In this document: positions 22,141 to 33,960 of the stretch, piece after piece
How positions within the stretch are numbered: position 1 is the first letter of the stretch
How the letters are laid out: each line of letters begins with the position of its first letter
DNA from: Diogma glabrata
Taxonomy: Eukaryota > Arthropoda > Insecta > Diptera > Cylindrotomidae
Length of the DNA: 64,000 bases
Assembly: GCA_963693315.1 (NCBI GenBank)
Contig: OY856187.1
Span: forward strand, 385,005,461 to 385,069,460
Direction of reading: 5' to 3'
The notes under the pieces: generated by a model
What the model saw: the letters and a program-made list of their open reading frames with translations, nothing else
The model's database searches: none
What the model was told of the DNA's origin: nothing
Made by a program: the position numbers and the translations under genes

Positions 22141-22679
22141 ATTGTTTCTGTGAAAAAAAAAGTATATACTTGGGCAATTCCATTTTCATATTGTATGTGG
22201 GAGGCCGATGAATTCAAAAATACATTTTGATTCGTCTATAACTTTTTTATTTATGATCCGAAAAATCCCAAAAATCTTTAAAATCTAACTTACACTAATA
22301 TCAGTTAGCAATGAAAATTTGAAATGAATCAAAATTCGAATAAAAAAGCCTTAGGCTGTACAAAGTTTTTTTTAGCGTATTAATATATAATATTATGCAA
22401 ATGTGTTCTAAAAGACGCAAAACGTCGAAATTTGAACAGTACCATTTTTGATCGATTTCATACTTGGTATACAAGTAGTTATTAGAGGAAATAAAAAATA
22501 CTGTTAAAGTTATTACAAAATCTTAACAAAATACAACAAAAAATTATATTCAGTTAAACCTAAATGAAACACCTTATACAAAATTAAAAAAGTATATTCA
22601 TAATGATGATGACACCAATAGAATGATTATTAAAAAAATGAATGAAACGAATATAATTGTTTCTGTTTTCTCGGAAGAA

Positions 22680-23109
22680 CAAACGAAAATATTTATTTTT
22701 TATTTGTTGTTGTATTATGTTAGTTGACTGGCAGTGAGCGGAAAATAAACATTTTCTTATTTTTCTTAAAGGAATATTCCGGATAAAAGAATTTTTGGTT
22801 TTATTCAGGTGTTTTAAGACTTAATTAATTAATTGTAAGCTAAACGTTGTATCGTCAACATAAACCGCGTCAAAAGAAGTAAAGTTATTTTTGAACTGTG
22901 AATAAAGTTTTAAGAACTGGGAAATTTTTTTCGAGTTTTTAAGGCTGTTGAATTTTTTTGTTTGCAGAATTGTTTTTTTGTTGTTGTGAAACAAAAGCTG
23001 TGTTGAATAATTAATTACACAAGTAATCAAATCCAGAATGATATTTGGAGAATTACGTTTATCGAATTGAGAGTAAGGCAAATTCGAAAGAAGATAACAA
23101 AACGTGACA
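22680..23109 (-). repeat. diverged LTR fragment related to the solo LTR in env
   Basis: Read on the minus strand from TGTCACG (23109 downward) it aligns with the solo LTR at 18777: ACGTTTT, CTTTCGAATT, CAATTCGATAAACGTAATTC, TTTGTTTCACAACAACA and TCTGCAAACAA recur in order. The far end is too diverged to define. It holds no gene; a 86-codon open frame here is incidental. Confidence 0.6.
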
Positions 23110-24950
23110 CAACGTTTTTTTAAGTAAATTTTAATGGTTTCAACTTAAGATGAGGGCGGACCGAAAGATTTCTGAAAATTTAACTTAAGACTAACTTTGA
23201 AATTTAAAACTTAAAAAAATGTAGCTGATACAGTAGTTTATAAATAATGAAAAAGTTGTTTTTTTCTAAATATATTAATTAATTTTGATATATGTGCATC
23301 ATAGATCAAACATTTTAGTTTTGTAGCTAACATTTTTGACCTGAGTGACACATTTTTTAAAAATTAATATCTAAGGAACAAAATCAATTTTTTTTAAGTC
23401 TTGACGTGTACTGTATTAGAGTAAGATTTCTAACCTTTGTCTGAAGTATGAAATCCTTCAAAAGTGGTCGGGTTTAGCGTCGATGATTCACATCACAAAT
23501 ATCCTCTAAAACTAAAATTTGTTGACTGAGTTGGTTATCTTTACGAATAAATATCTTTAAAACCAAAACAAAAGTTATCTTTGAATTTTGGCATGTTTTA
23601 GAGCAAATTTTAAATTGTTGAAAAAACTCATAAAATTCTTGACTTATGTCATCCGCACCATCTTAAAAAGTTTAATACCATAATATTTTTAAAATTGAAA
23701 GCAAAAAGTTTACTGTACATTTTTTTAAAATGAATTACCAATGTAGCAATATGGCCAATCAATTACCTTTCCACCGAACATTAAATAATTGATATCAGTT
23801 GTGCGGTTCTCTTGCGTTCTAATTTCAAAGTTACCAAGATATTTGAAATTTCCAAAATCCTTCGGTGCACCGATATTCTCAAACTAAACAATTTTAAAAT
23901 TTGCTACAAAATAAGTATTTTTTACTTCACTTCTACTAATTTTCAGGCACGAAATGCTTCTAGAGGAAATAAAACTACCTAAAACTAGTATTAATAAAGT
24001 GAATGACGTAACACGGTTTTTTGGAAACAATTATGTAGTAATATAAGTGGGCTTAGTGAAATTTTATGTCCTTAGAATAGTTCCACCTGAAAGTGGATTA
24101 CGTTTTTGACAATTTGTTTTTATATTTTTAGTTTTGATTAAGATTATATTGAAAACTTTACATCAGCTGGTTGTTCTTGGTACACTTTTTTATTTAATTA
24201 TTTAATTATTAGTAAGAATATGGCAAACAGGCCTAGGCCCACTTCTACCCAAATATAAATAGGTGATTAAACAATACGTATAAACGATATGATCAACAGT
24301 TAAGTATCAATATATAAGGAACTATATAAAAGTATATATGTGAAAGACTAAAAATTGAAAATTCAAAAATTCAAAATAAGATTTAAAAATTAAAACAAAA
24401 TAACATTAATTATAAAAATAATAAGGCTATCATAGAAATAGTATAACATAATACATATTTAGTTCATTAGTATATTATAAAAACTTAACGAAAATAAATA
24501 TATAATATATTAATCAAATTTAAAAGTTAAGAAAGAGCATTTAAGACAAGATAACAATAAAAAAGCTAAAATAGAGATATATTATAACACTAATACAATA
24601 TTGATTCATAAGTGTATCATTAATTCATTACGTACTGTATAATATAAATATTAGATTTAAATGTCAATAGGGAGCGTGTAAGGATCTAGAAATCATATAA
24701 AAAAAATCAAAAGAATTAAATTCCTTTAGATATATGAAATATAGACAAAAAAAATAGTAGGAGAGGAAGAAAGGTGGCGAGGTAGAAGGGATGAAAAGGG
24801 AAAGGAAGAAATGAAGAGAAAGAACCATTTACTCAAGAAAAAAAGGTAAAAAGAGATGGAGAAAAAGAGGCCAGCGAGAGACAGCGATCTTGAGAAGAAG
24901 AAAAAAGGAGTTTGAAAGGAAGAGTTTAAAAAATTATAAGAATTATGAGA
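23110..24950. other. non-coding stretch, ending in a purine-rich tract
   Basis: No gene found. From about 24760 to 24950 the plus strand is strongly purine-biased (AGGAGAGGAAGAAAGG and similar). It lies downstream of the LINE C-terminus on the minus strand and is probably its 3' part. The rest is undistinguished AT-rich DNA. Confidence 0.4.
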
Positions 24951-24959
24951 GTAATGTGA

Positions 24960-25875
24960 ATTATAAAATAATCATAAGGGGGAAGCTACGAATTATTAGG
25001 AAAGATGTAAACTTTGGTTTTAGGTACGGACGCAGAGATGTTTAACTTCTTGAGAACAGCGGAAATATTATTGTAGAGTTTAGAAGTACGAATACAGTAC
25101 AGAAAATGCAAGAAAGAGTACAAAGGATGATTTTGTGTACTTGGAGGGAAGAACAAAATGAGAACCAATGCAACAAAAAAGGCGGGCAATGCTGTTTAAA
25201 GATTTAAAATATAAAGTTATAGGAGGCGGACAGATATATGGTTAGAGAAAGAGGTGTCTAAAAGGTCATGGGCATATCTAGAAACATGTTGACGATGTTT
25301 TCGGTTGTAATCAAAACAAATAGCCCAATTAAAAGATTTGGTTAGACGAGAAAACCCTTCCATATACTTCGAGAGTAGATTTTGATCCTGTAATTAAAGA
25401 TAGATATTACTAAAGCATATATGAGTAGCCTACTAATATACAGAGGGAGGAATTGATTCAGATTCTACAGCTTCTTGTAGACAAAGTTAGTATGAGGATT
25501 TCATGAAAGGTCCTGGTTGATGATAAGCCCAAGAATATTAGCAAATGAAACGAAGTTAAAAGGGATGCCATTAAGAGATACACAAAAGTCAGTTTCGAAG
25601 AGAAGGAGGGCAGTTGAAAAATACCGCTACTAATTTTGTGAGTTCCCAATAAGCTTATTAAAATGAGTCCAATCTGAGATCTTGGTCAGGTCTTCATTAA
25701 TCTCGCTAAAACAACGCTGTAGGTCAGCGATGTAAGGATTCAGCAGAAAGAATTCAGAATAGAATAGTAAATGACTAAGGTGATATTACTAATAAAAATA
25801 GAAAAAATAGGATGGCCAAAAATAGAACCTTGAGGACCGCCCTTAGGAAAAGAGATAGAATCTGAAGAGAGCACA
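24960..25875 (-). pseudogene. LINE reverse transcriptase, second half (Jockey-like), broken
   Basis: Minus-strand reading starts with PKGGPQGSIFGHPIF, the RT 'G-x-PQGS-x-LGP-x-LF' box, and continues with a segment FCVSLNGIPFNFVSFANILG that matches the region after the catalytic box ('NG-x-x-I-x-x-x-x-x-x-x-LG-x-x-x-D'), then C-terminal remnants near 25190-24986. Many frame changes and stops. The first half of the same protein lies at 30569-32300 on the same strand; the two halves are complementary in content and are separated by inserted elements. Confidence 0.7.
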
Positions 25876-25939
25876 AAAAAAATGATTGCTAATATTTTTA
25901 ATTTTTAATTTTATTAATAATAATGTAAACTTCCTTACA

Positions 25940-28330
25940 GTAACAATTTGAATTTTATTTTTTATTTTATTGAATATCGATTTCGACTTACGTCATCCTC
26001 AGTTCTTAAAATGTTATTAAATTTTTGCTTAAACTATTACTTATGTACTATTTCAACTGCTATTTTTTATTATTATGTCATATATTTTGTTTGCTTTAGT
26101 GTTGATTTTATCATTTTAAATGTTGTTATTGTTTTTATGTTTATATATTTCTATTTCTTCTAATCTATCTAGATGTTGTCCTTTTCTTTTTTTATGTAAT
26201 ATGGTTAAATTTGTGTTGATATTGGTGTATTTGTGTTTTTCTATTTTTATATGCTAGCCATATCTGGATTTTGGATCGCTTCTGTTAATTTCATTGGTGT
26301 GCTGAATAAATCTTTTTGTGAAAGACCGCTCCGTCTGGCCTATTTAAAATTTACTGCAGTTGTCAGTTGGGGAAGTTTATAAACACCTGTGTCTTGGTTT
26401 AAGGTTTGGGTTTTTTTGGTTTTTAGGTAATTTTCTATTTTATTTTTGTTTTTGTAATCTGCAATATATCCATATTTTTTTAAAGTTTTTTTCATTATTT
26501 TGAATGTTGTTTTATTGTATGTTGCGCCTACGTATTTTTTGCCTGCTAGTTTTTCTTCATTTTTCAATGTTGTTAGGGTTTGCAAATTTTTCTTGTTTTA
26601 TATTTTATATTTAATGTGTCAATTATTTCGTTTTTATATCCGTTTTTACTGGCTATGTATTTTATGTTATTTAATTCGTCTTGGTAATTTTCTGCATTCA
26701 TAGGTATATTGTTCAATCTATTGATCATGTGGTTGTAGGCAGCTAGTTTATGTTGGTATGGATGATGTGATATAATATTTATTGTTTGATCCGTTTTGGT
26801 TGGTTTTCGGAATATTTTGAATGTGTATTTTGAGTCTCCATTTTTGATTGATAAATCCAAAAAATTTATTGGGTTATTTTCTTTATTTTCTAACGTGAAT
26901 TTAATGAAAAGTTCTATGCCGTTTATGTATTGGTGTAATAGATTAAGCTGTCTATTCGTTCCTTTGAATAATAAAATTATGTCATCAACGTAGCGATACC
27001 AATAAATGATTTTTTTTTTGTGTAGATTTATGTTATTATGTATATATTTTGTTTCAAAACCTTTGAGATATATTTCGGCTAAAGTTCCAGATAGTGGGCT
27101 TCCAGTAGGAAATCCTTCTGTTTGTTTATATTATATTATATGATATTATATTATATTATATTTATTATTTCTTTTGTATCTGTTGGGTTTAAACCATTTT
27201 TATAAACATAGTTTTAGTTATATTTATTGTATCTTTTATTGGTATGCTAGAATACATGTTGGTTATATTAAACGATGCTAATTTTGCATTGTGAGGCATT
27301 ATTATTGGTTCTATTCTATTAAATAATTCTGTGCTATTTTTAACTGAAAAATTGTTATCAAATTTTATGTGATATTGCAATAGTTTATGTACTTCGCTAT
27401 TCTGTATAGTGCTGTGGTGAAATTAATTAATGGTCTTATCGGTGTATCTGGTTTGTGTTTATTTGGTAATCCTGATATACTTGGTGCTGTTGGTTTTATC
27501 ATTTTGTTATACCTTATGTTCCTATCACTTAATATGTTGATAGATTTGTTGATGGAAGTTTTTATTTGTGCATTTAATTCATTCGTTGGATCTCTACTTA
27601 ATTTTTCGATGTTGTTATTAGTGATGTATTCATCTATCTTATTGTTGTAGTTTGTAGTTTTTAAGATGACTAATGTATTCCCTCTATCTGCCTTCGTTAT
27701 TGCGACATTGTTTTGTTCGATCTTGTTTTGTATGCTGCGTATTGTTTTTATTTCTTTTTTGTTGTTGGTTTTTGAATTGTTTTAGTTGTTATTTTTTTTA
27801 ATGATATTTCATTAACTATTATTGATCTGATTTCATTTTGGTGTTGAATGTTAGTTTTCAATATTGAATTTTCTATTTCTATCAGATTTTCATTTATTTC
27901 TTTTGTTGTGTTGTTTAGTTGTATGCCGTATTTCAATCCTTTTTCCAACAGTTGAGTTTCTTGATTGTTATATTGTACCTCAGAGTAATTTTCTATTCTA
28001 TTGTGGCAGTTTATATTGATTTATTATGTTATTATGATGAGTTCCAATTTCTTTTAGTTTTGATTCTTTTAATTTTTTTAATTTCAATTTTATGTTTTCA
28101 CTTTTCTTTTTTATCGTGCTTTCTATATCATACTTTACCGATTCCATTATTATTTCATATTTTATTTGATGATATTGTTTAGATATTAGTAGTTGAAGGT
28201 TGTATACTTTTAATGTTATGTAATTTATTTTTGTGTAGAGTTCTTGAATTCGTTTTGTTAACCATGTAGCTTCTGCTGTTTGTTTAGTTATTCGTGCGGC
28301 TTTGGATCTACTGTTGACTTAGATGTTAAT
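25940..28330 (-). pseudogene. Penelope-like element: reverse transcriptase and GIY-YIG endonuclease, broken
   Basis: A retroelement of the Penelope class, whose RT is related to telomerase and whose C-terminal endonuclease is of the GIY-YIG type. Upstream part (28330-27700) is charged and coiled-coil-like. RT motifs follow: LASFNITNMYSSIPIKDTI (motif A, about 27240-27300), FPTGSPLSGTLAEIYLKGFE (motif B), WYRYVDDIILLF (motif C, YVDD at 26982-26993), then NPINFLDLSI. The end carries GVYKL (about 26370) and, in another frame, IGQTERSFTKRFIQHTNEI (about 26290-26340), the two halves of GIY-YIG. Stops and frameshifts occur throughout. The element interrupts a LINE of the same orientation. Confidence 0.85.
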
Positions 28331-28878
28331 ATATGTAGGCATTATTCTATATCTCTTGCAGCATCGGTTGAAATGTAAATTTAATTTGTTTTGTTGTAAT
28401 TTTAATATGAAAAACCATAATAACACATAAACTTGCTTATTTCAATCATTTTTCAAGTCATAGCAGTCATAAAGTTTGTGGTGGAACACAGACAGAAATA
28501 AGCTGGCTTACATTAAGAAATGCATTTCTTAGTACAAGAATTGCCTTGTTTTAAGGAAAATAAATCAATTTATTGATTTTCCTTTAAACTTAAAAAAGTT
28601 CATCATTTTCATCAGGGCCACCCGATTAGATAAACTATCAAAAAAATATTAACGGTTATAAACCAAAATAGGTCTACAGTTTTAGCGAGGTATGAGAAAA
28701 TAAAAACTTTACATAAACATATTTATTAGATAAATTTTTTTAATTTAAGTAAACGCTGACTTAATTAAAAAAAAATTTTAAAATTTCACAAATGCTATTG
28801 CTATGCTTGGTTTGAGTATTGAAATCTTAATTTAAGAAATGTAATAATAATTTTTTGTATACGCTCCCAAAAATAGCT

Positions 28879-28908
28879 ATTTTACGGACTCATTTCAGTC
28901 CGTAAAAT
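28879..28908. repeat. perfect 12-bp hairpin with 6-nt loop
   Basis: ATTTTACGGACT, CATTTC, AGTCCGTAAAAT. Lies downstream of the recombinase gene, within the inverted-repeat-bounded element. A GGCCTAGGCC palindrome follows at about 28920. Could be a recombination or binding site; no direct evidence. Confidence 0.7.
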
Positions 28909-29196
28909 GCTTAATTTTCGGCCTAGGCCGTAAAAGTTGTCATAGCAACAATTTTAGGATTATTTTAAATGATTCAGTCGATAATATTTTAAAAATGTAT
29001 TAAACCTAAGAATACAGTTATTAAAATACATATTAATTAGGCATATCTCTGTGAACTCAACAATATCTAATCTAACAGGTAATAAATAATAAATAAATAA
29101 TCTTATTCGGAAAAATGAAAATGAAATGAACAATTTTGCGCATTTTGAAAACGGTTACCTGCAAACGAAAGACCTTTAATTTCATTCGCAGGTAAA

Positions 29197-30176
29197 TTAA
29201 TTTGGGGATTTGTAGAAGCCCTTGCGGACGATATACTTGGTAATACATCCATTGGAGGCGTCTCGATTTTCTTTTCGCCTATTAGCAGTTTGAAAACCAT
29301 TTTTTTTCTCAATAGACTCTTCTATGTAAGTTTCGGCCACTTTAGACGACCTGAATAATATTATTGTTCAGAATAAGATATTATATATATTAACATACTT
29401 GCCTCCAACCTCCTAGGCGTTTTAACAATTTCAAATCTACATCAGCACCAGCAGCAAGAGTAGCAAAACTACGTCTGAAACAATGACCTTTGTATTTCTG
29501 GGGATCCGGTAGCTTCAAAAATTCGGCCACAGTCGAAGGCATCTTTCCAAAGGAATGGATGCCGACGCGTTGAACAGTGCATTTTCCGTTACGTTACGAG
29601 ATAAAGGAATAATCATGTGGTACATGTGCTGATCGAAGACGAACATATTTTTGATATAACTCTAATGAGTTGACAACTTTCCCTCCACTCACCACCGGAA
29701 ACGCTCTTTTGATATTTGTTTTGGTGTCAGCAAGAGTGACTAAAAGAGTGCTGCTGTCTTTTTAGAGAATATCCTGCATTCGTAGGGAGTGCAGTTCTTC
29801 TCTTCCGCATGCACCACAAAGGCCGATAACAAGAGCAACCTAATAAATAGCGTAAAATTAAAATCTACTATAGAAGCAATCACCACACGCTAACCTTAGT
29901 TAACAAATGATCATTAGCTTTTCCAAAAATGCATTGATCTCTACTCTTGATAGCAAAAATCCTGAAATTATAAATTGCCTAGATACTACTAACTTTTTCG
30001 TGAAAATAATTTAATACCACATCTTCGTTTCTAACGACTACGCCCATATTTTCTTTCCAGCTGTTGAAATTTTCACGCTCTTGATGATACATGTCACGAG
30101 ATTTTCGGGGAAGTAAATCCAATACAATTTCTTTTTCCTTCTCAGCAATACTTTCTGGATTTCGAAGCATTTTCAA
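29197..30176 (-). pseudogene. Crypton-type tyrosine recombinase, intron-bearing, two stops
   Basis: Predicted exons: 30176-29994, 29961-29895, 29839-29403 and 29350-29197. Introns of 55 bp (29840-29894, GT-AG) and 52 bp (29351-29402, GC-AG) keep the frame. The 32-bp gap between the first two is too short and probably marks a deletion. Catalytic residues of tyrosine recombinases are in order: Arg in CGREELHSLRM, His-x-x-Arg in GHCFRRSFATL, Trp in LLKRLGGWR, and the nucleophile Tyr in VAETYIEESI on the last exon. The wording is that of the Crypton transposon group (GHCFRR, GGW-SS-VAE-YI-ES). Exon 3 carries two in-frame TAA codons, after QDIL and after YSFIS. The enzyme would cut and rejoin DNA at short sites; this copy is inactive. 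Confidence 0.8.
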
Positions 30177-30568
30177 ATATGTTTGTATTTTAAATTTTAT
30201 GATGAATTTCGGATGACAGAATTGATAAATGAATAAAACAAACTTGTTGCTATGGTATAAGATTCAAGGCTTTCTTTTCCATTCGATTAATGATTATTAT
30301 GGATTCGAATATTTCACTGGTATCTAATGGATTAGGTACTCTAGGAAATTGTAGAGAGCTATTACTAAGAAGTATTGTTTGCATCACGTACCTAAATTAG
30401 GTTTTTTAGGTACTTGATACAAATATAGCTATTATATGAAGAAAAGCTTGCTTAATTCGATGATTCAATATAATGTTTTAAGCAAAAACGGCTTTATATT
30501 TAGTATTTAAGCAATTTTTGTATTGAGAAATGATATTCTTAATGTAAGCCAGGTAATTTCTTTCTGTG

Positions 30569-32300
30569 AGGTAGCCAGAAGTCAAACATTGAGATCTTTC
30601 CGAAAGTTAGAGAGAATTAGATCACAACACAAGTACAGGAGGCAAAACGAAGTATAGATTTAAGTTTAAAATCAGAATAGCATGATCAATTGAATCAAAC
30701 ACCTTGTTACAACCGAGGATAAGGAGGATGAAGGTACACTTGTTTTCCTTTTCCTACGAATTTGATCAGTGATGTCAATTAGTGTATGGGTAGTGCTGAA
30801 ATGATTACGAAAACCAGACTGATGATTAGAAAGTAGATTATTGTATTAGTTGTAGTATAATCTATGATCTGGTTTTTTATTATCTTCTCAAAGACCTTAG
30901 AAAGAGCAGCTAAGACACTGATAGGACGGTAGTCATCAACACTTTTCTTAAGAAAAGGAGCAAACTGTAGCGAATTTCCAAGAAGATGGGAAGGAAGATG
31001 TCATTATAATATGGTTTATAAGATGGTGGATGTGGACGAGGATAAAAGGAAAAAGAATTTTAAGGAGTTTGATAAGAGTGCCACTAGATCCAACAGCATT
31101 GAAAGAGATGAAGTAGCAGGCCAATTTAATTTCGCAGTGTGGGGTAGAGTGAAAGAAGAAGGAATTATGATGTTCTGAGAAAGTTACTCCTTCCGCAAAT
31201 AACCGAGAAACGAAAATTAGAGGAAGGCAAATTAGAAAACATTTTGATGCCAAGATCAAATTTAGCCTAGATGAAGGCAGAAAGCTTTCCAGCTAACAGT
31301 TGAGGGGTTAGGTTTGTGGGTTTTGAAGGACAAATCACGTACATTGCGAATGTGAAACATTTCAGGATTTAAGGTGATCAACTTAGAAGGTTAAGAAGTA
31401 GATTCAATAAAAATTGAAGTTTTGTAAAAGGATGAAAAGTCAGTATGAAGAATATCAAAAGAAAGAAGTTCTATGTTAGTGGTCGTGATGATGTGGTCGT
31501 GATAATAGAAAAGAGAAGGTGTATAGACCTTATTTAGGTTGGCAGAAGTAAAGTTGGATGCATGAACAGAAATCCCGTGAGAACTGGTCACTAAGGAGAG
31601 GAAGAGAAGGATAAATAACAAGAAAGAAGACAATGCATCACCGAGTAGGTGAATATTGTGAACAATATGAAGATTAAGATGTGAAAAGGCATACGAAGAA
31701 TGTGATAAAGAATGAGGATTAAAAATAGTGGTATTGATATCCCCAAGAAGAATAATGCAAGTTTATCGATTGAAGTATGGGGAATTATGTCTTCAGTTGA
31801 AGCAAATTTCCTCTTACAAAGGTAACAATAACTAAAAGGCAAAAACCACCCAGTCTAAGTTTAACAAGAACTACTTCAGCATTAAATCATCGTAAGAATG
31901 AATTTTTGAGATTTAATTTTGGGAGGATTAATGTAAATTTACAAAAGTGCAAAAAGAAGCAAATACAAGGGGAGAGGAAATAGGAATAGAATAATTTTTC
32001 CAATTCATTTTTATATTTATTTAGAATGGACATAAAAAGAGTATAATGATAATTTTCAAGCAGCAGGTTGAAGAACAAAGGGTCATAGCAAGACAAGAGG
32101 TTAAATGAGAGGAAGAATTATAGAGGAAGTTAAGAAGCAAGTTCAGATGGACAATGAAATTCCAATGCAAACGAGAAATTCTGCTGAACTTTTTTAATGA
32201 GCGAGCGTGCTTGGCCATTGAAGACAAAACCGGAGGAAGATTTTCATTAAGGTGAATAAGATTAACAAGTTTAAGAAAGAGGAAGATATCGACAGTAAGT
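30569..32300 (-). pseudogene. LINE ORF2, endonuclease remnant and first half of reverse transcriptase
   Basis: Read on the minus strand: a poorly preserved upstream part (32300-31400) with an LGDIN-like trace of the endonuclease, then RT fingers with GTLIKLLKILFPFILVHI and FPSSWKFATV (31259-30948), VDDYRPISVLAALSKVFEK (about 30940-30890), NHQSGFRNHFSTTHTL in a shifted frame (about 30830-30780), and a motif-A trace near 30690. The second half of the same RT lies at 24960-25875. Frameshifts and stops throughout. Jockey-like by motif wording. Confidence 0.7.
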
Positions 32301-32649
32301 AGCCTTTCTACCTTAGAGCAGTTTCAAATGATAGCCTCCTTGCCAAGCTCTTACAGACGCGGATATGACCACATTAACGAAAAGCTAGTAAAATTATAAT
32401 TTCTAAGCCTGGAAATTGGCTGTTTTTCTGAACCAATCAGAACCAAAAAGTTGTGTTGTAAATTGTAATGTCCTTATATTTCCAGACCATAGACGCATAA
32501 CAAAATAAATGTTAAATTGTAAATGTCAATAGTAAATTACAATCAAATCTAGATTGATCAAAAATGGCAAAAATGTCAATTAAGGTTAAATCTTATCCAT
32601 AGATGTAACTTAAGAAAGATTCAATTACACCAGCTTGTAAATGGATTAA

Positions 32650-33960
32650 ATTTGATTATTTTTTCGGTCGTTTAAGTGTTGAAATTAGGGAGGTAGAGAG
32701 GCTACATACTAAAAATATTACTTTTTCCAATAACACAAAAACTATGCATTGCAAAATTCTAAAAAAAATTGTAATGTTTCTTAAATTATGTACTCCTTCA
32801 TATAACACCCCACTCATTTGGGTCAAAATTGCCTCACAGCCATCCACTAAACACACAGAAATATAATTATTTGAGTCTTCGCTATGATTTCCATTCAAAA
32901 TTTACCAACCTTTCTGTCTCTGTGAATATTTTCAAATTTTTCTGTCAATCATCGTCAAAACGCAGGGGGCGGAACGATCTGAATTTTGCACTTTTTTGTC
33001 CATAACTCAAAAATTGTGCACCCAAAATTTCCAAAAAAAAATTTGCAATAATTTTTAAATTAAGTGTTCCCACTCGCTTGGGTCAAAAAAGATTTTTTTA
33101 CCCTCTCTATCCCCGTCCCCTAGACAAAATTTACCAAATATCCTAACTCTATGAATTTTTTCAAATTTTTCTGTCAATCAGTGTCGAAACGTATGCGGGG
33201 GAACGGTCTGAATTTTACACTTTTTTGACAGTAACTCAAAAAGGGGCACCGCAAAATTCTTTTAAAAATTACAACGAGTATAGAATTAGGTGCTCTTTCA
33301 AATGACACCCCACTCGCTTGGGTAAAAAAAGATTTTTTTTACCCTCTTTACCTCGGTTCCCTAAACACACAGGAATATAATTATTTGAGACTTCACTATA
33401 GTTTTCATACAAAATTTACTAAATTTTCTAACTCTGGGAATTTTTACAAATTTTTCTGTCAATCAGTGTAGAAACGTATGGGGGGGGGGGAGGCGGTCTA
33501 AATTTTGCACTTTTTTTGATATAACTCAAAAAGTGGGCACCGCAAAATTTAAAAAAAAAAATTGCAACAAATTTTAAATTAGGAGTTCTTTCAAATAACA
33601 CCCCACTCGCTTGGGTCAAAAAAGATTTTTTTACCCTCTCTACCCCGATCCCCTTAGCACACAGAAATATTATTATTTGAGACTTCGCTATAGTTTTGAT
33701 ACAAAATTTACCAAATTTTTTAACTCTGTGAATTTGCTAAATTTTTCTGTCAATCAGTGTCGAAACGTATGGGGGGGAGCGGTCTGAAAGTCGCACTTTT
33801 TTAAAAATAACTCAAAAACTGTGCATGGCAAAATTCTAAAAAAAATTGATTTGTTTTCTAAATTAGGTGCTCTTTTAAATGACACCCCACTTGACCACGT
33901 TTTAAATAGTGTTTTTACCACTTCTCATTTCCACCCCCTTTATTTAATAAGTCTAATTTT
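32650..33960. repeat. degenerate tandem repeat, about 290-bp unit, four copies
   Basis: The word CTGTCAATC recurs at about 32942, 33171, 33456 and 33747, giving intervals near 229, 285 and 291 bp. Each unit also holds GAAACGTATG-type sequence, a G run (up to 11 G at about 33480), TTTTTGA-TAACTCAAAAA, and ACACCCCACTCGCTTGGGT. Minus-strand reading of each unit contains an SGVLFERTPNL-like string, but no unit is open throughout. Origin unknown; likely local satellite expansion. Confidence 0.85.

Larger units (their letters stand above)
28487..30568. mobile_element. tyrosine-recombinase element with about 57-bp terminal inverted repeats
   Basis: Left end (28487 to 28545) begins CACAGACAGAAATAAGCTGG; right end (30511-30568), read inward, begins CACAGAAAGAAATTACCTGG. 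The two agree at about 85 percent over 57 bp, including CTGGCTTACATTAAGAA, and diverge beyond AATTGC. Between them lies one gene, a Crypton-type tyrosine recombinase on the minus strand. Known Cryptons generally lack long terminal inverted repeats, so either this is a variant, or the repeats belong to another element that holds the gene. No clear target duplication was found. Confidence 0.6.

Noticed and set aside
26500..28182. Plus-strand hydrophobic open frames (Phe/Leu/Ile-rich) suggesting membrane proteins
   Set aside because: They are the antisense of the Penelope-like coding region, whose A-rich sense strand gives T-rich complement.
31391..32227. Minus-strand hydrophobic frames resembling membrane proteins
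   Set aside because: They are shifted frames within decayed LINE sequence of biased composition.
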